Source of the DNA: Pseudomonas mangiferae
GTDB lineage: Bacteria > Pseudomonadota > Gammaproteobacteria > Pseudomonadales > Pseudomonadaceae
Length of the DNA stretch: 64,000 nucleotides
Assembly (NCBI RefSeq): GCF_007109405.1
Contig: NZ_VJOY01000006.1
Span: forward strand, 186,001 to 250,000
Direction of reading: 5' to 3'
Shown here one piece after another: positions 47,037-56,034 of the stretch. The notes under the pieces are model-generated. The model worked only from the letters and a program-made list of their open reading frames with translations, made no database searches and was not told the origin of the DNA. Position 1 is the first letter of the stretch; each line of letters opens with the position of its first letter. The translations under genes were made by a program, and so were the position numbers.

Positions 47037-48401
47037 ATGACGACGCAACTCAAACCCACCCTGGGTACCCTGCACTTGTGGGGCATCGCAGTCGGGCTGG
47101 TGATTTCCGGCGAGTATTTCGGCTGGAGCTACGGCTGGGGCGTGGCCGGCACCCTCGGGTTCCTGGTCACCGCCTTGCTGGTGGCGACCATGTACACCTG
47201 CTTCATCTTCAGCTTCACCGAACTGACCACGGCGATCCCCCACGCCGGCGGGCCCTTCGCCTACAGCCGGCGGGCCTTCGGCGAGAAGGGCGGGTTGATC
47301 GCCGGGCTCGCCACCCTGATCGAGTTCGTCTTCGCCCCGCCGGCCATCGCCCTGGCCATCGGCGCCTACCTCAATGTGCAGTTCCCCACCCTCGACCCGC
47401 GTCATGCGGCGGTGGGTGCGTACCTGGTGTTCATGACCCTGAACATCCTAGGCGTGCAGCTCGCCGCTACCTTCGAGTTGTTGGTCTGCGTCCTGGCAGT
47501 CATCGAGTTGCTGGTGTTCATGGGCGTGGTGGCGCCGGGGTTCAGCCTGGCGAACTTCGTCGCCCATGGCTGGGCCGGCGCGGACACCCTGAGTGCGCCC
47601 GCGGTGGCCGGTATCTTCGCGGCGATTCCCTTCGCCATCTGGTTCTTCCTGGCCATCGAGGGCGCCGCCATGGCCGCGGAAGAGGCTCGCGACCCGCGCC
47701 GCACCATTCCCCGGGCCTATATCGGCGGCATCCTCACCCTGGTCGCACTGGCCCTGGGGGTGATGCTGTTCGCCGGCGGCGTGGGCGACTGGCGGACCCT
47801 GGCCAACATCAACGACCCGCTGCCCCAGGCCATGAAGGTGGTGGTGGGCGAGCGTTCCGGCTGGCTGCACATGCTGGTGTGGATCGGTCTGTTCGGCCTG
47901 GTGGCGAGCTTCCACGGGATCATCCTCGGCTACTCGCGGCAGTGCTTCGCCCTGGCCCGGGCCGGCTACCTGCCGCCGGGGCTGGCCCGGCTGTCGCGCT
48001 TCCACACGCCGCACCGGGCGATCCTCGCCGGGGGCGTGGTGGGCATCGCGGCGATCTACAGTGACGGCCTGATCAACCTGGGCGGCATGAGCCTCACCGC
48101 GGCGATGATCACCATGGCGGTGTTCGGCGCCATCGTCATGTACATCATGAGCATGCTCAGCCTGTTCCGCCTGCGGCGACGCGAACCGCAGCTGCCGCGG
48201 ACCTTCCGTGCGCCGGGCTACCCGCTGGTGCCCGGCATCGCCCTGCTGCTGGCGGTGGTCTGCCTGGTGGCGATGGCCTGGTTCAATACCTTGATCGGGC
48301 TGGTGTTCCTGGCGCTGATGGGCCTGGGCTTCGTCTATTTCAGCCTGACCGGCCACCATCGCGCCAGCGCGCCGCGGGACGCTATGCTGACGGGAGCTTG
48401 A
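47037..48401 (+). CDS. eat: Ethanolamine permease
   Basis: The 454-residue protein belongs to the APC superfamily with 12 predicted membrane helices. The N-terminal TLHLWGIAVGLVISGEYFGWSYG and FAYSRRAFGEKGGLIAG regions are typical of ethanolamine permeases. It brings ethanolamine into the cytoplasm for the ammonia-lyase encoded just downstream. The ATG is chosen for family fit, because the open frame upstream has no similarity. eutB follows after 15 bases, so eat-eutBC is one operon. Confidence 0.94.
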   Translation: MTTQLKPTLGTLHLWGIAVGLVISGEYFGWSYGWGVAGTLGFLVTALLVATMYTCFIFSFTELTTAIPHAGGPFAYSRRAFGEKGGLIAGLATLIEFVFAPPAIALAIGAYLNVQFPTLDPRHAAVGAYLVFMTLNILGVQLAATFELLVCVLAVIELLVFMGVVAPGFSLANFVAHGWAGADTLSAPAVAGIFAAIPFAIWFFLAIEGAAMAAEEARDPRRTIPRAYIGGILTLVALALGVMLFAGGVGDWRTLANINDPLPQAMKVVVGERSGWLHMLVWIGLFGLVASFHGIILGYSRQCFALARAGYLPPGLARLSRFHTPHRAILAGGVVGIAAIYSDGLINLGGMSLTAAMITMAVFGAIVMYIMSMLSLFRLRRREPQLPRTFRAPGYPLVPGIALLLAVVCLVAMAWFNTLIGLVFLALMGLGFVYFSLTGHHRASAPRDAMLTGA

Positions 48402-48416
48402 GGCAAGGAGAACGCC

Positions 48417-49811
48417 ATGTCGTACCGTACCGTCATCGGCAGCCAGACCTACCGCTTCGCCGATCTCAAGGGCGTGCTGGCCAAGGCCAGCCCGGCCCGT
48501 TCCGGCGATTACCTGGCCGGCCTCGCCGCGGCCACCTACGAAGAGCGCATGGCGGCGAAGATCGTCCTGGCCGACCTGCCCCTGCGCACTTTCCTCGACG
48601 AGGCGCTGGTCCCCTACGAGGCCGACGAGGTCACCCGGCTGATCCTCGACCGTCACGACGCGGCGGCTTTCGCGCCCATCGCCCACCTGACCGTGGGCGA
48701 CTTCCGCGACTGGCTGCTGCTGGACAGCACCGACAGCGCGGCCCTGACCGCCGCTGCCCCGGGCATCACCCCGGAAATGGCGGCGGCGGTGAGCAAGCTG
48801 ATGCGCAACCAGGACCTGATTCTGGTGGCGAAGAAGTGCCGGGTGGAGACCCGCTTCCGCAACACCATCGGCCTGCCGGGCCACCTGTCGGTGCGGCTGC
48901 AGCCCAACCACCCCACGGACGACGTGCGAGGCATCGCCGCCAGCCTGCTGGACGGGCTGCTCTACGGGTCCGGGGATGCGGTGGTGGGCATCAACCCGGC
49001 CAGTGACTCGCTACCAACCCTGATGCGCCTCTGGCAGATGATGGACGAGGTGCGCCAGCACTTCGAGATTCCCATGCAGAGCTGCGTGCTGACCCACGTC
49101 ACCACCCAGATCCAGGCCATCGAGGCGGGTGCGCCGGTGGACCTGGTGTTCCAGTCCATTGCTGGCACGGAGAAAACCAACGCCAGCTTCGGCGTGACCC
49201 TGGCCCTGCTGCGGGAAGCGCGGGAGGCTGCCCTCAGCCTGGGGCGCGGGACCCTTGGCGAGAACGTCATGTACTTCGAGACGGGGCAGGGCGCGGCGCT
49301 GTCCGCCGACGGCCACCACGGCATCGACCAGCAGACCTGCGAGGCCCGGGCCTACGCCGTGGCCCGGGAGTTCAAGCCGCTGCTGACCAACACCGTGGTG
49401 GGGTTCATCGGCCCGGAGTACCTCTACGACGGCAAGCAGATCATTCGCGCCGGCCTGGAGGACCACTTCTGCGCCAAGCTGCTGGGCATGCCCATGGGCT
49501 GCGACGTCTGCTACACCAACCATGCCGAGGCCGACCAGGACGACATGGACACCCTGCTGACCCTGCTGGGGACGGCGGGCATCACTTTCATCATGGGCAT
49601 CCCGGGTGCCGACGACATCATGCTCAACTACCAGAGCACCTCGTTCCACGACGCGCTCTACCTGCGCAGCCTGCTGGGCCTGCGGCGTGCGCCGGAATTC
49701 GAGGCCTGGCTGGCGCGCATGGCCATCACCGAACCGTCCGGGCGCCTGCGGGAGGTGGGGCGCGGTCATCGCCTGCTGCGCCAGTTGCCGGCGTTCTCGG
49801 GGGCCGCATGA
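48417..49811 (+). CDS. eutB: Ethanolamine ammonia-lyase large subunit
   Basis: EutB with EutC and adenosylcobalamin converts ethanolamine to acetaldehyde and ammonia. The 464-residue TIM-barrel subunit has the family phrases YKTVIGS-like start (YRTVIGSQTYRFADL), RFRNTIGLPGHLSVRLQPN, GINPASDSL, FQSIAGTEKTNASFG, MYFETGQGAALSADG and GCDVCYTNHAEADQDD. The length is normal. It is not accompanied by carboxysome-shell genes, so this is the simple pseudomonad eut arrangement. The stop overlaps the eutC ATG by four bases. Confidence 0.97.
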   Translation: MSYRTVIGSQTYRFADLKGVLAKASPARSGDYLAGLAAATYEERMAAKIVLADLPLRTFLDEALVPYEADEVTRLILDRHDAAAFAPIAHLTVGDFRDWLLLDSTDSAALTAAAPGITPEMAAAVSKLMRNQDLILVAKKCRVETRFRNTIGLPGHLSVRLQPNHPTDDVRGIAASLLDGLLYGSGDAVVGINPASDSLPTLMRLWQMMDEVRQHFEIPMQSCVLTHVTTQIQAIEAGAPVDLVFQSIAGTEKTNASFGVTLALLREAREAALSLGRGTLGENVMYFETGQGAALSADGHHGIDQQTCEARAYAVAREFKPLLTNTVVGFIGPEYLYDGKQIIRAGLEDHFCAKLLGMPMGCDVCYTNHAEADQDDMDTLLTLLGTAGITFIMGIPGADDIMLNYQSTSFHDALYLRSLLGLRRAPEFEAWLARMAITEPSGRLREVGRGHRLLRQLPAFSGAA

Positions 49812-50626
49812 ACGAATCCTCTTCCCACACCGACCTGGTCCAGGCCAACCCCTGGGACGAGCTGCGTGCCCACACGTCCGCGCGCATCGCCCTCGGCCGG
49901 GTCGGCGCCAGCCTGCCCACCGCCGAGGTGCTGCGCTTTGGCCTGGCCCACGCCCAGGCCCGGGACGCGGTACACCGGCCCCTGGACTTCGAGGCGCTGG
50001 ACAGCGAGTTGCATGAGGCTGGCTTCCACACCCTGCGCGTGAAGAGCGACGCGACGGATCGCCCGGTCTACCTGCTGCGCCCGGACTTAGGGCGGCGCCT
50101 CGACGATGGCTGCCGCCTGCGGCTGCTCCAGGAACCGTCGGCGCCAGCGCTGGCGGTGGTGATCGCCGATGGCCTTTCATCCAGCGCCGTGCAGCGCCAC
50201 GCGCTGCCGCTGCTGGAGGCATTCCGGACGCGCTTCGACGCGGATTGGGCGAAGGTCCCGGTGGTGCTGGCGGAGCAGGGGCGGGTGGCCCTCGGCGATG
50301 GCATCGGCGAAGCGCTGCGGGCCCGGCTGGTGGTCCTGCTGATCGGCGAGCGGCCGGGCCTCAGTTCCCCCGACAGCCTGGGGCTCTACCTCACCTGCCA
50401 ACCGCGGGTAGGGCGCATGGACAGCGAGCGCAACTGCATTTCCAACGTGCGCCCGGAAGGGCTGCCCTACGACCAGGCGGCGACCAAGCTGGCCTACCTG
50501 GCCCGGGAAGCACTGCGGCTGAACCTGAGCGGCGTGGCCCTAAAAGACGACAGCGGCCTGCAGGTGATCGGCGAGGCGGGTGGGAGCCGCCCGCGCGTGG
50601 AGGGAACCGTGCCCGACGCGCAATGA
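49808..50626 (+). CDS. eutC: Ethanolamine ammonia-lyase small subunit
   Basis: The 272-residue small subunit helps bind adenosylcobalamin. Conserved segments include WDELRAHTSARIALGRVGAS, HAQARDAVHRPLDF, VIADGLSSSAVQRHALPLL, IGERPGLSSPDSLGLYLT and RNCISNVRPEGLPYDQAATK. Its start overlaps the eutB stop, indicating coupled synthesis. A very small membrane protein gene follows after 44 bases. Confidence 0.97.
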   Translation: MNESSSHTDLVQANPWDELRAHTSARIALGRVGASLPTAEVLRFGLAHAQARDAVHRPLDFEALDSELHEAGFHTLRVKSDATDRPVYLLRPDLGRRLDDGCRLRLLQEPSAPALAVVIADGLSSSAVQRHALPLLEAFRTRFDADWAKVPVVLAEQGRVALGDGIGEALRARLVVLLIGERPGLSSPDSLGLYLTCQPRVGRMDSERNCISNVRPEGLPYDQAATKLAYLAREALRLNLSGVALKDDSGLQVIGEAGGSRPRVEGTVPDAQ

Positions 50627-50670
50627 TCGAACCGGTATACCGCCGATGACCGGCGTTTGAGGAGATACAT

Positions 50671-50838
50671 ATGCCCTGGTACGCCTGGTTGATCCTGATT
50701 CTGGCCATCGGCTCCGTGGTGGGCGGCCTGCTGATGCTGCGGGATACCGCGAAGAAGGTGCCCCTGACCGACGAGCAGCTCAAGCGCGTCCACGAGCGCA
50801 ACGCGCAGGCGGATGCCCAGGACGCTCGCGATCGTTGA
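50671..50838 (+). CDS. DUF2897-like small membrane protein
   Basis: A 55-residue frame begins at ATG 50671 behind a GAGGAGA ribosome site and ends at 50838. The N-terminal half is a membrane helix (WYAWLILILAIGSVVGGLLML, about 3-23) and the rest is charged (KKVPLTDEQLKRVHERNAQ). It resembles DUF2897 proteins, of unknown function. It could be a late gene of the eut operon or a separate unit. Confidence 0.7.
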   Translation: MPWYAWLILILAIGSVVGGLLMLRDTAKKVPLTDEQLKRVHERNAQADAQDARDR

Positions 50839-50914
50839 CCGCCTCGACCGGCGGTGCGAACCGCCGGTCTTCCACCTCTCAGTCCTATCCCCCGCTATCC
50901 GGCCGCGCCGCATT

Positions 50915-51640
50915 TCATCCGCTGACCGCGTCCACCAGCCAATGCACCCCCAGCAGCATCAGGCCGACGAAGAACACCCGGCGGAACAGCGCTTCGCTCA
51001 GGTGTCCCCGCAGCCACTGGCCCAGCCCCAGGCCCAGCAGGGTCGGCGCGAGCATCACCAAGGACCACCCCAGGTTCTCCGTGTGCAGCGCCCCGTGCCG
51101 CCACAGGCCCGCAGCCAGGGCCAGGGTGGAAACACTGAAGGACAGCCCCAGGGCCTGGATCAAGCGCTCCTTGCCCAATTCCAGGGCCTGCAGGTAGGGC
51201 ACCGCCGGCAGCACGAAGACCCCCGTGGCCCCCGTCACCAGTCCGGTGACCAGCCCCACCGGCAGCGCCACCCAGCGCTCCTGGCGCGGACCGATGCGGG
51301 GGCGCCATGGAGTGAGCCCGGACAGCCCGTAAACCACCAGGATCGCCCCCAGCAGGCCGGCTATCCGCTGGTCCTGGCCGTTCACCAGTCCGCCCATGCC
51401 CAGCCAGGTGCCCAGGGCGACGCCTGCCAGCAGCGGCCACAGCCGGCGCATCAGCCGAGCGAAGTCGGGGCCGACGAAGGCCTGCCAGAGGTTGGTGGCC
51501 AGGGAGGGGATCAGCAGCAGGGCGGCCGCTTCCGGAGCCGGCATGGTCAGGGCCAGCAGGCCCATGGCGACGGTGGGCAGGCCCATGCCCACCACACCCT
51601 TCACCGCACCGGCGAGCAGGAAGATCAATGAGACCAGCAT
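50915..51640 (-). CDS. TauE/SafE family sulfite exporter-like permease
   Basis: The 241-residue protein has about eight membrane helices in two repeated halves, with GLPTVAMGLLALTMPAPEAAALLL and the second-half LVTGLVTGATGVFVLPAVPYLQALELGK. The family moves small anions such as sulfite, sulfoacetate or taurine products. The start is ATG 51640; an earlier TTG at 51655 is less likely. The divergent LysR gene 123 bases away may regulate it. Confidence 0.9.
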   Translation of the reverse strand: MLVSLIFLLAGAVKGVVGMGLPTVAMGLLALTMPAPEAAALLLIPSLATNLWQAFVGPDFARLMRRLWPLLAGVALGTWLGMGGLVNGQDQRIAGLLGAILVVYGLSGLTPWRPRIGPRQERWVALPVGLVTGLVTGATGVFVLPAVPYLQALELGKERLIQALGLSFSVSTLALAAGLWRHGALHTENLGWSLVMLAPTLLGLGLGQWLRGHLSEALFRRVFFVGLMLLGVHWLVDAVSG

Positions 51641-51763
51641 GGGACTTCCAGGCAATGGGAGGAATCGCCACGTTGCGGGATGAGCCGCGGCCTCACAATA
51701 TGGTTCATCAGGAGGTCAGCCTTCGGCCGTTCCGAAGGCTGTGCGCCTGCCGTGGAGAGTTTC

Positions 51764-52657
51764 ATGCGATTCGATTTGTCCGACCTGCGCCTTTTCCTGC
51801 ATATCGTCGAGGCGCAAAGCATTACCGCTGGCGCCGAGCGTGCGTGTCTGGCCCTGGCGTCCGCCAGCGCTCGGATCAAGACTCTGGAGGATGCGCTGGG
51901 CACGCCGTTGCTGGAGCGCCATCGCCGTGGGGTGCGCCCGACTCCGGCGGGCCGTGCCCTGGAGCATCACGCCCGGGGGATGCTGTACCGGCTGGAGCTG
52001 CTGGTGGGCGACCTGGGCCGCTACGCCCAGGGGCTGCGGGGGCGGGTACGGCTGCTGGCGAATACCGCCGCCCTGACCGAATACCTGCCGGACCCTCTCG
52101 GCGCGTTTCTCCTGGAGCAGCCCCACTTGGACGTAGTCCTGGAGGAGCGCCCCAGCCATGCTATCGCCGAGGCGCTGCTACGCCAGCAGGCCGACCTGGG
52201 CATCCTGGCCGCCGAGAGGGCGCCTGAAGGCCTGGAGTCGCGACCATTCCGCGAGGACCGGCTGGTGTGCATCGTGACCCGGGGCGACCCGCGCTTCGCC
52301 GACCGGCGCCGGGTACGTTTCAGCGAACTGCTGGAGCAGGCGTTCGTCGGCCTCACCGGCGACAACGCCCTGCAGCAGCATCTCACCCGCAAGGCGGCCC
52401 AGGCCGGCGGCCGCCTCAACCTGCGGGTGCGGCTGGCGGGCTTCGAGCCGGTCTGCCGCCTGGTGGGGCAGGGTGTGGGAATCGGCATCGTCCCGGAAAC
52501 CGCGGCCCGCCGCTGGCGCAGCATTGGCGTGCGCCGCCTGCGCCTGGACGAGCCTTGGGCGTTGCGGCAATTGCGTCTGTGTGCTCCGTCGTTCGATGCC
52601 CTGTCACCCCACGCCCGGGCATTGGCCGATCACTTGGCGCCGACGAGGGAGGGGTAG
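51764..52657 (+). CDS. LysR family transcriptional regulator
   Basis: The 297-residue protein has the usual winged-helix N-terminus (LSDLRLFLHIVEAQSITAGA, SARIKTLEDALGTPLLERH) and a LysR effector-binding domain (about 90-290). It is divergent from the TauE/SafE gene, the classical arrangement for control of a target transporter, so it probably regulates that gene. The effector is unknown. The ATG follows a GGAGAG ribosome site; an open frame upstream is not conserved. Confidence 0.92.
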   Translation: MRFDLSDLRLFLHIVEAQSITAGAERACLALASASARIKTLEDALGTPLLERHRRGVRPTPAGRALEHHARGMLYRLELLVGDLGRYAQGLRGRVRLLANTAALTEYLPDPLGAFLLEQPHLDVVLEERPSHAIAEALLRQQADLGILAAERAPEGLESRPFREDRLVCIVTRGDPRFADRRRVRFSELLEQAFVGLTGDNALQQHLTRKAAQAGGRLNLRVRLAGFEPVCRLVGQGVGIGIVPETAARRWRSIGVRRLRLDEPWALRQLRLCAPSFDALSPHARALADHLAPTREG

Positions 52658-52807
52658 GGCACAGGTGCGGTCGCCGCCGGTGCCGAGGTCGCGCTTTCGA
52701 CTGTTTCATCGGCTGAATAGGCTGGCCGTACCAAGAGACAAGTCAGGCGAAGTGGCAGGAGATCGAAACGGCCCGCATCTGGCCGGGGCAGGAATGCCGA
52801 GGCGGTT

Positions 52808-53041
52808 TCACGTCACCGGCAGCGTCACCGCCAGCACCCCGATCGTGGCCAACGCGGCCATGCCCGCCAGGCAGGTGCAGGCCTCTTCGAAGGAATCGCT
52901 CATCCAGCCGCGGCGCGGGTAGCGCCCCAGGCTGAACAGCTTCACGAAAGGCCAGCCGATCCAGTAGAAGACGGTGCGCACCACCACCTCCATGACCACA
53001 TAGAGCACCCCGCGCAGCACCGCAACGACGACGTCTTCCAC
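52808..53041 (-). CDS. Small membrane protein downstream of the RlmN-like gene
   Basis: This 77-residue product starts at a GTG one base after the stop of the RlmN-like gene, so it is almost certainly co-transcribed and coupled. It has two membrane segments (about 8-30, and 55-75 with CLAGMAALATIGVLAVTLP) and a basic loop LGRYPRRGWMSD. I do not recognise the family. Confidence 0.7.
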   Translation of the reverse strand: MEDVVVAVLRGVLYVVMEVVVRTVFYWIGWPFVKLFSLGRYPRRGWMSDSFEEACTCLAGMAALATIGVLAVTLPVT

Positions 53042-53042
53042 C

Positions 53043-54098
53043 TCAGGCCCCGAACCGGCCGATCAGCCGGGGTGCCTTCCGCGCGACGCTGACGCCGTCC
53101 TGGGCGCGGGCGCGCAGCTGGCCGCAGCCGCCCTCGACGTCCTGGCCCGCCGAATTGCGCACCTTGGTCAGCACGCCGCGGCTGTGGAGGTAGCGCACGA
53201 TCTCGACGATCCGCTCGCCGGGCGGGCGCTGATAGGTGTCCGCCTCGTGGCTGTTATAAGGGATCAGGTTCATCACGGCGTACTTGCCCTTGAGCAGGCG
53301 CAGGATACCGTCCAGTTCCTCCTGGCTGTCGTTGATCCCGTCCAGCAGCGTCCACTGGTACTGGATGGGGTAGCCGATGCGCCGGGCATAGGCTTCGCCC
53401 AGGTCCACCAGTTCATCCGGGTCGATGTGGGGCGCGCGGGGCAGCAGTTGCCGGCGCAAGTCGGCGCGGGTGGAGTGCAGCGACAGGGCGAGGGCCGGCT
53501 TGATCCGCTCCTCGGGCAGGCGCTCGAACACCCGCCGATCACCCACCGTGGAAAACACCAGGTTCTTGTGCCCGATGCCCCCTTCGCGGCCCAGCAGGTC
53601 GATGGCCTCCAGCACGTTATCCAGGTTGTGGGCCGGTTCGCCCATGCCCATGAACACCACCTTCTTTACCGGGCGGAAACGCCGGGCGAGGGCCACCTGG
53701 GCGACGATCTCGGCGCTGCCCACCTGGCGCAGCAGGCCGCTCTTGCCGGTCATGCAGAACACGCAGCCCACGGCACAGCCCACCTGGGTCGACACACACA
53801 GGCCGTCCCGGGGCAGCAGCACGCTCTCCACGGTCTGCCCATCGGCCAGTTCCACCAGCAGCCGCGCCGAGCCATCGAGCCCGGGATGCTCCGAACGCAA
53901 CCGGACCAGGCCCTCAAGGGTGCCGGACAACACCGGCAACCCCTCGCGCACGCTCAGGGGCAGGAAGTCCTGGGCCTGCTGGTTGCGGGTACCGGTATCC
54001 AGGGGAAGCCCCTTGAGCCAGGCACGGTCGATCCGGCCGATATGCAACGGCTTGGCGCCGAGGTCGGCGAGCTGGCGGTGGACGTCTTGAATACGCAT
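53043..54098 (-). CDS. RlmN/Cfr-like radical SAM RNA methyltransferase
   Basis: The 351-residue protein belongs to the RlmN/Cfr family that methylates adenine C2 or C8 in RNA. The radical SAM triad is Cys108, Cys112 and Cys115 in VGCAVGCVFCMTGKSG, and the methyl-carrying Cys is in DVEGGCGQLRAR. The N-terminal helical RNA-binding part is shortened, and other positions differ from housekeeping RlmN (which usually lies next to ndk/pilF), so this looks like a second paralogue. The substrate is not predictable. It leads a two-gene unit with the small membrane protein. Confidence 0.88.
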   Translation of the reverse strand: MRIQDVHRQLADLGAKPLHIGRIDRAWLKGLPLDTGTRNQQAQDFLPLSVREGLPVLSGTLEGLVRLRSEHPGLDGSARLLVELADGQTVESVLLPRDGLCVSTQVGCAVGCVFCMTGKSGLLRQVGSAEIVAQVALARRFRPVKKVVFMGMGEPAHNLDNVLEAIDLLGREGGIGHKNLVFSTVGDRRVFERLPEERIKPALALSLHSTRADLRRQLLPRAPHIDPDELVDLGEAYARRIGYPIQYQWTLLDGINDSQEELDGILRLLKGKYAVMNLIPYNSHEADTYQRPPGERIVEIVRYLHSRGVLTKVRNSAGQDVEGGCGQLRARAQDGVSVARKAPRLIGRFGA

Positions 54099-54127
54099 GG
54101 GGCGCGGATGCTATCACGGGCGAGGCG

Positions 54128-54280
54128 ATGGTGAGTGCTCATTCAGGCTATGAAGAGGCACAGTATTTAAATTGTACTCGGGCTTGCTCAGAAAATTTTG
54201 AGTTGGGTAAAGCAGGCCGTACAGTTGAGGCGGAATTTGCGAGGTATGAATGCGTTGCCGATTTAATGAGGAGCATTTGA
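54128..54280 (+). CDS. Candidate 50-residue Cys-containing protein
   Basis: An open frame begins at ATG 54128, directly before a GTG, and encodes 50 residues with Cys at positions 16, 20 and 42 (NCTRACSENFELGKAG, RYECVADLMRSI). Amino acid composition is reasonable and the frame is too short to be tracked by most programs. It sits at the entry of the AT-rich island, 238 bases before the RHS gene, with only a weak GGGCGAGG upstream. It may be a real small gene or a gene fragment. I do not recognise it. Confidence 0.4.
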   Translation: MVSAHSGYEEAQYLNCTRACSENFELGKAGRTVEAEFARYECVADLMRSI

Positions 54281-54517
54281 TTGGTGAAGTTGGCGGTGAA
54301 AATTTTGGATCAGTGTGCTCCCTGTTTGGGGACGCAGCGTAATGTGATTTATTAAGTGGTAGTGTTTGATGGTTTTTATGTAGTTAAAAATTTAAGTACT
54401 AAAAAGCCAAGCTGTTTGGTTTAGGTGTTGCGATCTGGTTCACAAAAATGGCGAAGTGATTTTGGCGGTATCCGTCTGTCTGGATTATGATCGCGTCAAT
54501 TATACAGGGAGGTTTTC
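54281..54517. other. AT-rich leader region of the RHS cassette
   Basis: No gene is seen here. The base composition falls well below the surrounding GC-rich DNA, a mark of transfer. TATGAT at 54486-54491 with an upstream TTGGCG (18-base spacing) is a possible promoter, followed by the ribosome site GGGAGG before GTG 54518. Confidence 0.45.
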
Positions 54518-56020
54518 GTGGCTAGACTCGCTTTCATATTCTTTTCGTTATTGGTTTCTCATGAGCTTTTCGCTGAGCCTTTTTTTTGGATCACGACACT
54601 AGGGAGTGGCGCTACCTTCGTAGGTCCTACTCCGAAGGCCTCGTGTGACAAAGCTTTTAACGAAGCAGGTATATATATGGCGCCTGATAGCCAGCTTAAG
54701 GGCGTTAGACGTATATCAGACAATCGGTTCAGCTGTGTCATTAACGCTTGGCGTCCTTGGATGGATTATCGAGTCGATTGGGACAATAGTATCTTTAGAG
54801 GCGGCGACGGTTGTGAAATCGGGCTGTCCTATAATACCGCTACAGGCGAGTGCGAAGATCCCAAGGTGCCAAGTTCGGATGGTGGAAAAGGCGATCCGAA
54901 TCTCTCCTGCAATGCGCCCCCGTCTTTCCAGGGAAATCCCATCAACACCGCCAATGGCAATAAATTCCAGCATGAAGTGGACTATGTGGGGAAAAATACG
55001 GCTGCAGGGCTGGTGTTCGAGCGTTACTACAACGGTGTCGATGGCGTTTGGCTTCATGGCTACTCCACTCGCCTGGTCATCTCGCCGACGCAGGTGGTGC
55101 TCATCCACGCAGATGGACGGCAGAGCCGTTATCAGCTTGTAACTGCCGATAGGTTCGACTCGAAGGACGAAACGGGAAGTTTGGTCAAGCAGGGAGATCA
55201 ATGGCTCTACTCGGCCCCTGGCAAGACCTATGTTTTCAATGCATCAGGTCAACTGGAGCGTGCGGGAGAGGGTGAGGAAGCAGTGAGCTTCAGCTATCTC
55301 GGCGGAAAGGTAATCGTCAAAAACCAGTATGGGAAAGAACTGACTATTACTGAAGACTGGTGGCATCAGCCTCGTTCCGTATCGATCGACGATAAGGAAT
55401 TCACGTTCACGTACGATTTATACAACCGGCTCGCGCAAGTGGCACGTATCGTGACGAATGTGCCGAGTCAGAAAACCTACCACTATGAGGATCCCATTCA
55501 CTATCTCGCCCTAACAGGCATCACCGACGAGCGCGGTGTCCGCTATGCAACCTGGGCCTACGACGAGCAGGGGCGCGCCATTTCCAGCGAGCATGCTGGC
55601 GGTGCGGAAAAGGTCACCTTGGCCTACAACGCCGATGGGTCGACCACGGTTACCAACGAATACGGCAAGCAGGCCACCTATCGATTTCAGGTGATCCAGG
55701 GGGTGAAGCGCATCATTGCCATCGAGGGCGAGCCATCACCCAACTGCCCGAGCAGCAACTCCACCTTTACTTACGATGAGCGCGGCCTGCTCAAGACCCG
55801 TCGCGACAACAAGGGCAACCTGACCACCTACGACTACGATGCGCGTGGGCTGGAAGTGTCGCGTACCGAGGCGGCGGGCACGCCCCAGGCCCGCACCGTG
55901 ACCACCCAGTGGCACCCGACGCTGTACCGCCCGCTGCAGGTGGACGAGCCGGGCCGGGTCACCCGCTACCGCTACGACGCCCAGGGCCGCGAGACCGGCC
56001 GCACCGTGACCGAACACTGA
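54518..56020 (+). CDS. RHS/YD-repeat protein, N-terminal half with signal peptide
   Basis: The 500-residue protein starts at GTG after a strong GGGAGG site. It has a Sec-type signal peptide (about 1-19, ending LFA-E), a Cys-containing N-terminal region, a DUF6531-like segment (about 145-220, GNPINTANGNKFQHEVDYV and LVFERYYNG), then YD repeats such as FTYDERGLLKTRRDN and YRYDAQGRETG. It stops after a complete repeat, and a second RHS gene with its own signal peptide starts 14 bases later. RHS proteins form a hollow shell around a toxin domain. The first ~1 kb has lower GC than the repeat part. Confidence 0.88.
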   Translation: MARLAFIFFSLLVSHELFAEPFFWITTLGSGATFVGPTPKASCDKAFNEAGIYMAPDSQLKGVRRISDNRFSCVINAWRPWMDYRVDWDNSIFRGGDGCEIGLSYNTATGECEDPKVPSSDGGKGDPNLSCNAPPSFQGNPINTANGNKFQHEVDYVGKNTAAGLVFERYYNGVDGVWLHGYSTRLVISPTQVVLIHADGRQSRYQLVTADRFDSKDETGSLVKQGDQWLYSAPGKTYVFNASGQLERAGEGEEAVSFSYLGGKVIVKNQYGKELTITEDWWHQPRSVSIDDKEFTFTYDLYNRLAQVARIVTNVPSQKTYHYEDPIHYLALTGITDERGVRYATWAYDEQGRAISSEHAGGAEKVTLAYNADGSTTVTNEYGKQATYRFQVIQGVKRIIAIEGEPSPNCPSSNSTFTYDERGLLKTRRDNKGNLTTYDYDARGLEVSRTEAAGTPQARTVTTQWHPTLYRPLQVDEPGRVTRYRYDAQGRETGRTVTEH

Positions 56021-56034
56021 ACAAGGAAGACCCG

